A DNA stretch of 64,000 nucleotides, taken from assembly GCA_044450785.1 (NCBI GenBank), contig JBIOJM010000004.1, forward strand, positions 1 to 64,000, read 5' to 3'. This stretch comes from JBIOJM01 sp044450785 (lineage in GTDB: Bacteria > Planctomycetota > Planctomycetia > Isosphaerales > Isosphaeraceae). A program made the translations under genes and the position numbers. The notes under the pieces are model-generated. The model was not told the DNA's origin, did not search any database, and saw only the letters and a program-made list of their open reading frames with translations. Shown here piece after piece: positions 1 through 8,730 of this stretch. The number at the start of each line of letters is the position of its first letter. Position 1 is the stretch's first letter.

Positions 1-33
1 ACAGTGTACGGTGAAATATCACCATGCGAGACA

Positions 34-85
34 GCGTGCGGTCAAATTCGATTGTACGAGCGTGCGGTCAAATTCGATCATACGA
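34..85. repeat. 26-bp tandem direct repeat, two copies
   Basis: Two adjacent 26-bp units (34-59 and 60-85) differ at only a few positions near their 3' ends. A more degenerate third unit may lie at about 4-29. The units contain the core GCGGTCAAATTCGAT. No gene or promoter function is evident. Confidence 0.75.
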
Positions 86-92
86 GGGCTCT

Positions 93-183
93 CCTGATTC
101 GTGTCGTTTGTCTGTTCCCAGGGCGTTGCCCTGGGCTGATATGTTACGGCCCCTTCGGGGCGAAGACGCAAAGGCGCAACTTC
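93..183 (+). repeat. Dispersed palindromic repeat, copy 1
   Basis: A roughly 90-bp element with two internal palindromes, CCCAGGGCGTTGCCCTGGG and GGCCCCTTCGGGGC. It is nearly identical to the reverse complement of 61901-61989, and its core recurs at 62113-62181. Copies 60 kb apart indicate a mobile, MITE- or REP-like element. It lies just upstream of the gene at 208. Confidence 0.8.
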
Positions 184-207
184 AACACTGCCAATCGGGG
201 ACGAAAT

Positions 208-927
208 ATGTCGGAACCGGATGCGTTCACCTCGCACGAGGATGACAACGCCGCGGACGAGGCCGGCGACGAGCTTCAGTTCGACCAGGCGGAATATGCA
301 ACTCCCGTCCCTGCCGGTCCGAGCTGTGGTTTCTGCAAGCGGCCCATCGACGACGCGTACTACGAGTTGAGCGGTAAGGTCATCTGCGCGACGTGCCGGC
401 AACGGGTCGAAGCCGCCTTTCGCGGCGGCTCGCCCGTGGCCCGGGTGATCAAGGCACTCGTTTTCGGGTCGGCGGCCGGCGTCGCCGGGGCCATGTTGTA
501 TTACGCGATCGTTCGTGTGACCGGCCTTAACATCGGCCTCGTCGCGGTTGTTGTCGGCTTCATGGTCGGGGCCGCGGTCCGCAAGGGCACGGGAAATCGG
601 GGCGGCCTGTTCTATCAGCTCCTCGCAGTCTTCCTCACGTATTTGGCGATCGTGGCGATGTACGTCCCCATTCTGATCGAAGGATTGATCAAGCAGTTGA
701 GCCTGGGGAGGATCCTCGAGTTGATGGTCGATCGGATCGACCTTCTCTTTACCCACCCAGTGCGGGAGGCGATTCACCATCCCATCTCGGGGCTGATCTA
801 TGGCTTCGCGCTCTGGGAGGCATGGAAGATCAACAAGGGTCTTCAGTTGGCAATTAACGGGCCGTTCCGGGTGGATCCCAGCGGCTCGAACGCACCAGCA
901 CCTGAGGATTTCGACGATGGCGGATGA
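208..927 (+). CDS. Zinc-ribbon membrane protein, function unknown
   Basis: This 239-residue protein has an acidic N-terminus, then a short zinc-ribbon-like segment with CGFC and CATC pairs (about residues 37-65), then hydrophobic stretches that predict about four membrane spans. The ATG at 208 is chosen because upstream in-frame sequence is the dispersed repeat at 93-183 and reads as low-quality protein. Its last 11 bases overlap the next gene, which encodes an M50-type membrane protease that also begins with a CxxC zinc ribbon, so the two are probably co-translated and may act together. No named family is recognised. A role in membrane-protein quality control is only inference from the neighbour. 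Confidence 0.75.
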   Translation: MSEPDAFTSHEDDNAADEAGDELQFDQAEYATPVPAGPSCGFCKRPIDDAYYELSGKVICATCRQRVEAAFRGGSPVARVIKALVFGSAAGVAGAMLYYAIVRVTGLNIGLVAVVVGFMVGAAVRKGTGNRGGLFYQLLAVFLTYLAIVAMYVPILIEGLIKQLSLGRILELMVDRIDLLFTHPVREAIHHPISGLIYGFALWEAWKINKGLQLAINGPFRVDPSGSNAPAPEDFDDGG

Positions 928-2005
928 GTTCGTGTCTTCGTCGCCCGTGCTGGCATCCTCCTGCCCGGCTTGCGGCAGCGAGATCGCGCCCAGCCTCTTG
1001 AGCTGCCCATCGTGCCGCCGGCTGGTGCATTCCGCTCGCCTCAAGGAACTGGCCGAGGCGGCCGAGGCCTCGGAACAGGACGGCGAACCATCGGCCGCGC
1101 TGGCATCCTGGCGGGAGGCGATCGCCTTGCTTCCGCCCGAGACGCGCCAGTACACGGCCATCGCCGACCGGATCGCCCGGCTGGGCCGCCAGGTGGAAGC
1201 CGGCCCGGCCCCCGCGAGGCCGGCCCCCGCCTCTCAGGCTGATCCGAACCAGTCGACCGGTTCCGCGCGCTGGTCCGGCGGTGCCGCGTCAGGCGTCATC
1301 GCAACCCTGGCGCTGGCCGTGTGGAAGCTCAAGTTCTTGGCCGTCATGCTGCTGACCAAGGGGAAGATCCTCGTGCTGGGGCTGACCAAGGCCAGCACGT
1401 TCTTCTCGATGTTCGCCATGGTGGGAGTCTACTGGACGCTTTTCGGCGGCTGGCTCGCGCTGGGGCTGGTACTGTCGATTTATGTCCATGAAATGGGGCA
1501 TGTGGTTGCTCTGATGCGATACGGTGTCCACGCCAGTGCTCCGCTGTTCGTGCCTGGCCTGGGGGCGGTGATCCGTTTGAAGCAAGCCTTGATCGACCCG
1601 AAACAGGACGCGCGCGTTGGCCTGGCCGGTCCGATCTGGGGAACGGGGGCGGCCTTGGTCTGCGCCGCGATCTACGGTCTCACCCACCAGCCGATCTGGG
1701 CTGCCCTGGCCCAGCTCGGAGGGCTCATCAACTTGTTCAACCTGCTCCCGTTCTGGCAGCTCGACGGCGGGCGGGCTTTCCACAGCTTGAACCGATCCCA
1801 GCGGTGGCTGGCCGTCGCGTCACTCGCCGCGGCCTGGGCCATCACCGACCAGTGGCTATTGACCCTGCTGATGCTGGTCGGCGCCTATGAGGCGGCCTTC
1901 GGCAAACCCAGCGACGAGCCCGACGCCCCGATCCTCGGGCAGTACGCGGCACTGGCACTGATTCTCTCAGCCCTGTCGGTGATGCCCGTCCCGCTGCCGC
2001 ATTGA
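917..2005 (+). CDS. M50 site-2-protease-family membrane metallopeptidase
   Basis: This 362-residue protein starts with a zinc ribbon (CPAC and CPSC, about residues 16-34), then a helical region, then a multi-span membrane domain. The metal site HEMGH is present at about residue 191, and the second family motif appears as LDGGR at about residue 281, the position of the conserved LDG aspartate in site-2 proteases. Family members cleave substrates within the membrane, often in transmembrane signalling. The ATG at 917 overlaps the stop of the preceding zinc-ribbon membrane gene by 11 bases. The extra N-terminal ribbon may recruit a partner or substrate (inference). Activity is likely because both motifs are intact. 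Confidence 0.85.
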   Translation: MADEFVSSSPVLASSCPACGSEIAPSLLSCPSCRRLVHSARLKELAEAAEASEQDGEPSAALASWREAIALLPPETRQYTAIADRIARLGRQVEAGPAPARPAPASQADPNQSTGSARWSGGAASGVIATLALAVWKLKFLAVMLLTKGKILVLGLTKASTFFSMFAMVGVYWTLFGGWLALGLVLSIYVHEMGHVVALMRYGVHASAPLFVPGLGAVIRLKQALIDPKQDARVGLAGPIWGTGAALVCAAIYGLTHQPIWAALAQLGGLINLFNLLPFWQLDGGRAFHSLNRSQRWLAVASLAAAWAITDQWLLTLLMLVGAYEAAFGKPSDEPDAPILGQYAALALILSALSVMPVPLPH

Positions 2006-2132
2006 GGCCGCGATTGCGCTCAATCTGGTGTGCCGAATACCAGAGGCCTCGAATCGATCAGACGAGCCGGCTCACGCGACCGTAACGGCGTGAAGGTGGT
2101 ACCCCCGGCGATGCCATCCCTTCACGATTCGC

Positions 2133-2160
2133 TTGACATTCACCCCGGGCGGGGTATTCT
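2133..2160 (+). promoter_or_regulatory. Sigma-70-type promoter upstream of rpsL
   Basis: A perfect -35 TTGACA (2133-2138) is separated by 16 bp from a -10-like TATTCT (2155-2160), about 80 bp before the rpsL start. It is the best promoter match I noticed in the window and would drive rpsL-rpsG and possibly the glycosyltransferases downstream. Confidence 0.6.
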
Positions 2161-2240
2161 AGGAGCTTTGGCACTTGGTGAATCCGAGCATTGAATCACG
2201 ATCGACCGTCCGGCCGCCGGATGAATGGAACGACGACTTT

Positions 2241-2642
<402 letters not shown>

Positions 2643-2666
2643 GCCGGAAAGGCGGCCGACCCGTAG

Positions 2667-2715
2667 GTCCGGCACTCTTGCCGGACATTCCGTTGGTCCG
2701 ACACTCTTGCCGGAC
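2667..2715. repeat. Pair of REP-like palindromes between rpsL and rpsG
   Basis: Two 20-bp palindromes, GTCCGGCACTCTTGCCGGAC (2667-2686) and the one-base variant at 2696-2715, stand 9 bp apart between rpsL and rpsG. A third copy lies at 40676-40699 before rpsK. Each would form a stem of CCGGCA/TGCCGG type around a CTCT loop. Such palindromes are typical REP units; a broken REP-associated transposase lies at 52784. Confidence 0.75.
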
Positions 2716-2755
2716 GTTCAGTGAGTTGATTGAACATTAAGCAGGACCGACCTTC

Positions 2756-3229
2756 ATGGCCCGCAAGTTCACCGCCAGCAAGTCGCACCTTCGCCCCGAC
2801 CCCCGGTTCAGCTCGAAGCTCGCCGGCAAGTTCATCAACTGCGTCATGCACAATGGCAAGAAGAGTGTGGCGCAGCGGATTTTCTACGATGCGCTCGACC
2901 TGGTTCACAAGCGGTTTCCCAACGAGAGCCCGATCGATGTCTTCACTCGCGCCGTCGAGAACGTCAAGCCGCTGATCGAGGTCCGTTCCAAGCGGGTCGG
3001 TGGTGCGACGTACCAGGTGCCGATGCAGGTCAACAAGAACCGCCAGCAGACGCTGTCGATTCGCTGGCTCTTGATGGCGGCGCGCGAGAAGAAGGGGCGG
3101 CCGATGGCCGTCAAGCTGGCGGACGAGCTGATCGCCGCGTACAACCGCGAAGGGGCGGCCGTCACGCGCCGCGAAAACGTCCATCGCATGGCCGACGCCA
3201 ACAAGGCGTTCGCCCACTTCGCCTGGTAG
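2756..3229 (+). CDS. rpsG: 30S ribosomal protein S7
   Basis: This 157-residue protein has the usual S7 length and motifs, including RVGGATYQVPMQV and the ENVHRMADANKAFAHFAW C-terminus. S7 nucleates assembly of the 30S head by binding 16S rRNA and lies at the tRNA exit site. It follows rpsL in str-operon order. A GT4 glycosyltransferase starts 49 bp after its stop in place of fusA, which is 20 kb away at 23075. Confidence 0.97.
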   Translation: MARKFTASKSHLRPDPRFSSKLAGKFINCVMHNGKKSVAQRIFYDALDLVHKRFPNESPIDVFTRAVENVKPLIEVRSKRVGGATYQVPMQVNKNRQQTLSIRWLLMAAREKKGRPMAVKLADELIAAYNREGAAVTRRENVHRMADANKAFAHFAW

Positions 3230-3278
3230 CTCATCCCGGAAGGCCCGGTCGAGTCCAGGCTTCGCACGGCCGACGGCC

Positions 3279-4556
3279 ATGGCGCAAGACCCACTGCATG
3301 TGCTCTGGGTGGAACCCCAATTCCCCGGCCGGCTGGGCGCTGTGGCGGACTGGCTCGTGCGGCGCCGGGGCCATCGCGCGTCGTTCTACTGCCACACGCT
3401 TGAGCCTCGCGCGGGCTGGCCGGCCTCGGTGGATCAGGGACTGGATGTCCAGGTCTTCGGCGTGGGGGGCATCGCGCGCGAGCCGGCGGTGAGCTGGTCG
3501 CGGGCCCTGGAGCGCAGCCTGTGCTATTCCTACGGCTGCTGGGAGGTCCTGGACCAGCGCCGGCCGCGGCCGATCGACCTGATCGTCGGCCGGTCGATCG
3601 GCCTGGGCTCGAGCCTGTTCGCGCCCGTGTACTGGCCGGCGGCGCCCGTGATCAACTTCCTGGATTATTACTTCCACGCCCACCGCCACGACCTGGCCGG
3701 CGAGGCTGGACCGGAGACCCCGCCGGCTTACTTTCACTGGCGGCGGTCGATGGCCGCGATCGATCTCCTGGACCTGGAGCACGCCACGCTGGGCTGGACG
3801 CCCACGCACTGGCAGCGCGGGTTGTTCCCGGCCGAGTACCGTGACGCACTGCTGGTCTTGCATGACGGCATCGACACCGACCGATTCGCCCGCTCCGTCC
3901 GGCACGCCACGGCAACCGGTACGCGGTCGATCGCCGGCCGGGTCATCCCAGTCGCAACGCGGGTCGTCAGTTTCGTCGCCGGGTCGCTCGATCGCCTCCG
4001 CGGTTTCGACCGGTTCGTCAGGGTCGCGAACGCGTTGCTCCGGGCCCGATCCGACGTGCTCTGTATCGTCGTCGGCGCCCCGATCGTCCGCCGCGGTCTG
4101 GACACGGAGTTCCACAACCGCGACTACCCTGCGCACCTGATGGCACAGGAGCCGCTCGTCGATCCCGATCGGCTCTGGATGGTGGGACGAGCGACCCCCT
4201 CGGTCGTGGCCGAGGTACTGGCCGCCAGCGACCTGCACGTCGCCCCGAGCCGGCCGTACCCGGTCGCCCGCTCGCTGCTGGAGGCGATGGCCGCCGGCTG
4301 CGTCGTGCTGGCCTCCGACACGGAGCCGCACCGCGAAGTCGTCGCTCCCGGCCGAACCGGCCTGCTGGTTGAGGGCCAGGATACCGAGACGTTGGCGCGG
4401 CAGGCCCTGGCCGTGCTGGCGGACCCGGCCGCCTACCGGCCCTTGGGCGACGCCGCGGCGGCGACGGTGCGGGAGGTCTACGCCCGGGATGTCTGCCTGC
4501 CCCGGCTCGCCGAACAGTTCTCCGCGCTGGCGGCCGCCAAGGGGGGAAGGTTGTGA
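3279..4556 (+). CDS. GT4-family glycosyltransferase
   Basis: This 425-residue GT-B-fold enzyme has an N-terminal acceptor domain and a C-terminal nucleotide-sugar domain. The C-terminal half shows the GT4 pattern PSRPYPVARSLLEAMAAGCVVLASDTEPHREVV with the family's conserved glutamate region, followed by a G-x-x-G-L-L-V stretch. Members transfer sugars from nucleotide donors to glycan or lipid acceptors; the acceptor here is unknown. It overlaps the next gene by 4 bases (GTGA), and that gene encodes a similar enzyme, so the two are a tandem paralogous pair, probably co-translated. The location directly after rpsG suggests it may share the ribosomal transcript. Confidence 0.85.
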   Translation: MAQDPLHVLWVEPQFPGRLGAVADWLVRRRGHRASFYCHTLEPRAGWPASVDQGLDVQVFGVGGIAREPAVSWSRALERSLCYSYGCWEVLDQRRPRPIDLIVGRSIGLGSSLFAPVYWPAAPVINFLDYYFHAHRHDLAGEAGPETPPAYFHWRRSMAAIDLLDLEHATLGWTPTHWQRGLFPAEYRDALLVLHDGIDTDRFARSVRHATATGTRSIAGRVIPVATRVVSFVAGSLDRLRGFDRFVRVANALLRARSDVLCIVVGAPIVRRGLDTEFHNRDYPAHLMAQEPLVDPDRLWMVGRATPSVVAEVLAASDLHVAPSRPYPVARSLLEAMAAGCVVLASDTEPHREVVAPGRTGLLVEGQDTETLARQALAVLADPAAYRPLGDAAAATVREVYARDVCLPRLAEQFSALAAAKGGRL

Positions 4557-5803
4557 ACGTCCTCTTCATCCATGACGCGTTCCCCGCCCAGTTCGGCCTG
4601 CTCGGCCTCGAGCTCACCCGGCGGCGGGGCTGGCGATGCAGCTTCCTGGTGCAGAGCCTCTCGAGCTGTCCGTCCCCATCGCCCGAGATGCTCCAGACGC
4701 TCGACCTACATCCGCTGCCGCTCGCGACCGAGCATCGCGCGAGCGACGGAATCCCCTGGCCCCAGATCTACGGGCACTACCTCGAGCAATGCCGGACGGT
4801 CCACGACGCCCTCCGGGCCAAGCCGCACCTGCGCCCCGACCTGATCGTCGCACACGGCGGCCGCGGCGCACCGACGTTGTTTCTCCGCGAGCTCGTCGAC
4901 TGCCCCATCATCATCTATTGCGAGTATTACTTCGCGACCAGCCACGGCGACATCTCCTACCGGATCGACCTGCCGCCGGCCGAGCCCGCGCCGTTCTTCC
5001 CGCGCTGCATCAATGCACCGACGCTGGCCGCCCTGGTCGACTGCGATGCCGGCTACTCGGCGACTCACTGGCAGAAGCAGTCATTTCCGCGTCGGTTCCA
5101 CTCCAAGATCGACGTCTACTTCGACGGGATCGACACGACGCTCTACCGCCCTGGCCCCGCACTGCGGCGGGTGGGCGAAACGTCGATTCTGGCGGGCACT
5201 CGGGTCGTCACCTTCGTCTCCCGCGGTCTGGAGTCGATCCGGGGCTTCGACCTGTTCATGAAGGTCGCTCACCGCATCGCCCAGGCGCGCTCCGACGTGC
5301 TCTTCGTGGTGGTCGGCGGCGAGGAGATCCATTACGGCTGGGACAAGCTCCACACCGGCGTACCCAGCTTCAAGCAGTGGGTCTTGAGCCAGCAGAGACC
5401 CGACCTCGCGCGGTTCGTGTTCACGGGGCGCATCCTGCCCGAGCAGCTTGCCGAGGTCCTCCGAATCAGCGACCTGCACATCTACCTGACCGCCCCATTC
5501 GTGCTCTCCTGGTCGGTCTTGAACGCGATGGCGACCGGCTGCGTCGTGTTGGCCTCCGACGTTCCGCCCGTGCGCGAGGTGATCGAGCCGGGGCAGAACG
5601 GCCTGGTCGAGCCGCTCTTCGACCTGGAGCGGCTCACCGAGACGGCCCTGCGGGTGCTCGACGATCCGGCCGCCTTCGCCCCGCTCGGCCGCGCCGCCCG
5701 CAGCACGATCGAGCAAGCCTACAGCCTCGAGGCCTGCATCCCGCCGCTGACCGAGTACCTCGAACGCGTCGCTAATGAGAAGGCGGCTCCCCCATCGGGA
5801 TAG
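4553..5803 (+). CDS. GT4-family glycosyltransferase, paralogue of preceding gene
   Basis: This 416-residue enzyme starts at a GTG that overlaps the preceding stop by 4 bases. It shares with its neighbour the opening NVLFIHDAFPAQFG, a central FDGIDT block, and a C-terminal SWSVLNAMATGCVVLASDVP donor-site region typical of GT4 enzymes. It probably acts in the same glycan pathway, adding a different or successive sugar (inference). Domain order is complete and length is normal for the family. Substrate cannot be deduced from sequence. Confidence 0.85.
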   Translation: MNVLFIHDAFPAQFGLLGLELTRRRGWRCSFLVQSLSSCPSPSPEMLQTLDLHPLPLATEHRASDGIPWPQIYGHYLEQCRTVHDALRAKPHLRPDLIVAHGGRGAPTLFLRELVDCPIIIYCEYYFATSHGDISYRIDLPPAEPAPFFPRCINAPTLAALVDCDAGYSATHWQKQSFPRRFHSKIDVYFDGIDTTLYRPGPALRRVGETSILAGTRVVTFVSRGLESIRGFDLFMKVAHRIAQARSDVLFVVVGGEEIHYGWDKLHTGVPSFKQWVLSQQRPDLARFVFTGRILPEQLAEVLRISDLHIYLTAPFVLSWSVLNAMATGCVVLASDVPPVREVIEPGQNGLVEPLFDLERLTETALRVLDDPAAFAPLGRAARSTIEQAYSLEACIPPLTEYLERVANEKAAPPSG

Positions 5804-5902
5804 CCGTTTCAGCACCGGCCAGACTTCGTGGACCTGGCAGTCGTGCGGTCCCCGTTGTCCAATGAAGTGGTATTGTGTATCATCACGAATCGAGGTCTTG
5901 CC

Positions 5903-6139
5903 ATGAGCACGCTCAGTTTGCGACTCCCCGAATCGCTGCACAAGCAGGTTCGCGAGCTTGCCAACAGAGAAGGCATCTCGATCAATCAATTCATCGCGAC
6001 GGCCGTGGCCGAGAAGATGTCGGCGCTCTTGACCGAGGAATACCTGGAAGGACGAGCCAAACGCGGAAACCGGGAGGGGTTCGAGCGGGCCATGGCCAAG
6101 GTCAAGAACCGCACTCCCGACACGCGCGATCAGATTTGA
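5903..6139 (+). CDS. Ribbon-helix-helix protein, HicB/antitoxin-like
   Basis: This 78-residue protein begins STLSLRLPESLHKQVRELA, a ribbon-helix-helix beta strand and helix, followed by NREGISINQFIATAVAEKM, as in HicB-type and Arc-type repressors. Such proteins bind DNA as dimers and often serve as antitoxins that repress their own operon. No toxin gene is adjacent: the next gene is on the other strand after a 290-bp repeat region. It may be a solitary antitoxin or a regulator. The ATG at 5903 is chosen because family homology begins there. Confidence 0.75.
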   Translation: MSTLSLRLPESLHKQVRELANREGISINQFIATAVAEKMSALLTEEYLEGRAKRGNREGFERAMAKVKNRTPDTRDQI

Positions 6140-6273
6140 AGTTATCCTGGCTTGATGGATGAGCCGGCCTTCGAGAGCCCATCTCCGCGATTAAGTTCCG
6201 CTTCCTTGTTCGGAATCCCATCTCTCAGGGCTGCGGCGCCGGCGGCTTGCCGGGGCCGGTCAGGAACAGGTCG

Positions 6274-6397
6274 GAAATAACTTCCCGATTAAGCTCCTCT
6301 GATTTTCCGGGTGCCACTGGCTCTGCCAGTGCCCGCCCAAGCATGGGGACACTGGCATAGCCAGTGGCACACAAATACGAGGTCGGGAAGTTATTTC
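6274..6397. repeat. Nested inverted repeat between convergent genes
   Basis: Outer arms GAAATAACTTCCCGA (6274-6288) and their perfect complement (6383-6397) enclose 21-bp inner arms (6311-6331 and 6350-6370) that are complementary except for one base. Each inner arm is itself a palindrome of the type CACTGGC-TCT-GCCAGTG. The element lies between two convergent genes and could fold into a cruciform or act as a two-way terminator. No transposase is encoded, so it resembles a MITE. Confidence 0.85.
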
Positions 6398-6431
6398 GGG
6401 CCCGTTCCTCAGGTGTTTCCAATCCATGTCC

Positions 6432-7922
6432 TTATTTGGTCTGCTCGACTTGCACGGAGAGTCGTGCGACCGCCTTGTGCCCCCGGCGGTCGGTGCGCTC
6501 GACGCGGACGAGGTAGTCGCCGGCCCTGGCGAACCGGTGGATGACGCTGGCATAGCCGTCGCGAGCCAGGGCCTGGACGTTGCCGTCCGAGCGGACTTCC
6601 ATCGGTGGGCTGCCGTCGCCGAAGTCCCACCTCTCGCTCCCGTCGGTGGTGCCGAACGTACGTACCTTGAAGGTGACCGGATCGCCGGGTCGAAGACCCT
6701 GGGTCGGGGCGTAGGCGGCGTGGATCGTGGGCGGAGCGGGCTCGGGCGCTTGACGGTCGAGCACCTGTACGATGGCGAAGTCGTAGGCGGCGTTCCCCAG
6801 GTTGTCGGTGACCTTGAGGACCTCGCTGTATTCGCCGGGTTGGGCGTAGGTCCGCTCGACCCTGGGCCCGGAGGCGGTCGTGCCGTCGTGGAAAGTCCAG
6901 TCATGGCGGGCGATCATTCCCGTGCGGCACCATGACCGCGCGCCGTCCAGCATCACGGGCTCGCCGGTCCAGGACAGGTGGTGAGGCCGGGCAACAGCGA
7001 CCACGGCCGGTTGATCCCGGCGGATCGCGGCTTCCCACAGGAATGCGTAGCCCTCCTGGGTGCCCCACCGACCTGAAGGTTGGCGGCTGATGATCTCGAA
7101 GTGCAGATGCGACCAGCCGCCGCTTGCTCCTTCCTTGCCGAGCACGCCGATCTTCTGCCGCATGGCGACCGTTGCTCCCGGCTTGATCGCCGGGTCGATC
7201 GTGTGGAGGTGGCTGTAGCGGTAGTACCAGCCTCGGTCGTCGAGCACGTAGACGACGTCGTACCGAGGCATGACGGGCGTGTCTTCGTAGCCGGGCAAGG
7301 CGGCCTTGCCAGTGGAGACGACCAGGCCGGCAGCGGCGGCGACCACGTCGACCAACCCCTCGGCCCCGCCGATGTCGAGCCCGCTGTGATAGTAGATCCG
7401 CCGGGCGGACGGCAGCTCCATCTCATCGACAAAGCTCGGCTCGTTGGACATCTGGGTCGCGCTGGCGAACCAGCGCTGGCGCACAGGGTAGACGAACGTC
7501 CCCGGCTCGACCCAGGGCGAGCCGGCCGGCCAGAACCGCAGCCGGGCCGCCTTGACCAGGCCCCAGTGGTCCAGCGTGGTGTTCGTCAGATGGCCCCGCG
7601 TGATCGGGCAGTCGACCTGCACTCCCGCGACGGTCGTGGGCAGATGATAGGTCGCCGACGTCAGATCGATCGGCTGCCCGTTGACCTCGACCCTGACGTG
7701 GGCCCGCCGCACGGCCGAGCGGATCGAGTCGCGAGTCTCGTCGAGCGCCAGAAGTTTGACCTGGGCTGTGGTCCCATCGCAGAGCTTGACGGCGCCCGAC
7801 TCACCCACGTCGAGATCCAAAGTCCGGACCAGCGGCGTGCGGGTCGGCGACGGCGGGCCGGCGCCAAGAGCGGCCAGACAGAGCGGCAGAGCCAGACAGG
7901 CAACGATCGAATGACGCGACAT
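6432..7922 (-). CDS. Secreted M23 metallopeptidase with two PKD domains
   Basis: This 496-residue protein has a signal peptide (about residues 1-22), an N-terminal beta-rich domain, a LytM/M23 peptidase domain, then two PKD-like beta-sandwich domains. The zinc-site motifs HSGLD (about residue 178) and HLHFE (about residue 271) are both present, so it is likely active on peptide cross-links in peptidoglycan or other glycine-rich peptides. PKD1 (about 320-400) and PKD2 (about 410-495, with WDFGDG) suggest surface attachment or binding. The start at 7922 is preferred to an upstream one because GGGGAG lies about 8 bases before it and a good signal peptide follows. It acts outside the cytoplasmic membrane. 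Confidence 0.85.
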   Translation of the reverse strand: MSRHSIVACLALPLCLAALGAGPPSPTRTPLVRTLDLDVGESGAVKLCDGTTAQVKLLALDETRDSIRSAVRRAHVRVEVNGQPIDLTSATYHLPTTVAGVQVDCPITRGHLTNTTLDHWGLVKAARLRFWPAGSPWVEPGTFVYPVRQRWFASATQMSNEPSFVDEMELPSARRIYYHSGLDIGGAEGLVDVVAAAAGLVVSTGKAALPGYEDTPVMPRYDVVYVLDDRGWYYRYSHLHTIDPAIKPGATVAMRQKIGVLGKEGASGGWSHLHFEIISRQPSGRWGTQEGYAFLWEAAIRRDQPAVVAVARPHHLSWTGEPVMLDGARSWCRTGMIARHDWTFHDGTTASGPRVERTYAQPGEYSEVLKVTDNLGNAAYDFAIVQVLDRQAPEPAPPTIHAAYAPTQGLRPGDPVTFKVRTFGTTDGSERWDFGDGSPPMEVRSDGNVQALARDGYASVIHRFARAGDYLVRVERTDRRGHKAVARLSVQVEQTK

Positions 7923-7955
7923 GGCCTTATTCTCCCCTAGTGAGCTCATCGCGGC

Positions 7956-8663
7956 TTATTCTCGCAACCAGCAGCCAACCCACCCCAGAGGCAGACCGAC
8001 ATATCGCGCGGCCCTGGGATGGGAGCTGGCCAAGGTTTCATGAACGATCAGGTCTCGTTCCTCGACGAGTCTCCATCCTTCCGGCTCGATGGCCTCGCGA
8101 TATTCCTCCTTCGTGCGATGCACTGTGGCGATCGGCCTTCGCAAACCGGTCTCCGGGTCGATGAAGCGGGCACGCTGCCCCAGGGCGGTTCGATCGGGGT
8201 GAAGCGCCGAGAGGACAAGACGTCCGCCCGGCCGGATCACTCTGGCTGATTCTCGAGTCACGCTCGACAGGTCATGAAGATGCTCGGCGACCAGTCCCAT
8301 CACGATCAAGTCGAACGTGCCGGAGCGGAATGGCAAGCGAGCTGGAAGCGCCAAACGCGCCCAGAGCACGGGAAACCCCGCCAGCTTGCGACGAGCCCCG
8401 GACATCATTGCCACGCATTGATCCACGGCGGCGACCCGAGCCCCTCCTTCGGCAACCGAGAGAGTGTGCCGGCCAGTGCCGCAGCCCAGGTCAAGGACCG
8501 TTCTCCCATTCAACGGGCCGACAAGTTCTCGGACAGCATCGCCCTCCAGCGGAATGAGAGGATTGCCATCGTCGTCGTAGCACGAGGCCCAGGCGGCGTA
8601 TCCCTCCAAAGGGGATAGCTCGGCCGAGGACTCGACGTGACACATGGGACGATCGGTGTTCAT
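7956..8663 (-). CDS. Class I SAM-dependent methyltransferase
   Basis: This 235-residue protein has a Rossmann-type methyltransferase core: motif I VLDLGCGTGRHTL (about residues 56-68), the acidic end of strand 2 in VAAVD, and motif IV FDLIVMGLVAEHL. The layout resembles small-molecule and BioC/UbiE-like methyltransferases. Substrate is unknown. It lies upstream of the M23 peptidase gene on the same strand with a gap of 33 bp, so they may be co-transcribed, though no functional link is evident. Confidence 0.85.
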   Translation of the reverse strand: MNTDRPMCHVESSAELSPLEGYAAWASCYDDDGNPLIPLEGDAVRELVGPLNGRTVLDLGCGTGRHTLSVAEGGARVAAVDQCVAMMSGARRKLAGFPVLWARLALPARLPFRSGTFDLIVMGLVAEHLHDLSSVTRESARVIRPGGRLVLSALHPDRTALGQRARFIDPETGLRRPIATVHRTKEEYREAIEPEGWRLVEERDLIVHETLASSHPRAARYVGLPLGWVGCWLRE

Positions 8664-8730
8664 AAATCCAGATTAAACGGCGGTGGGGGATGCGTCCAGT
8701 CCTGCCCGATCCGCGTCGATCATCTGACCA

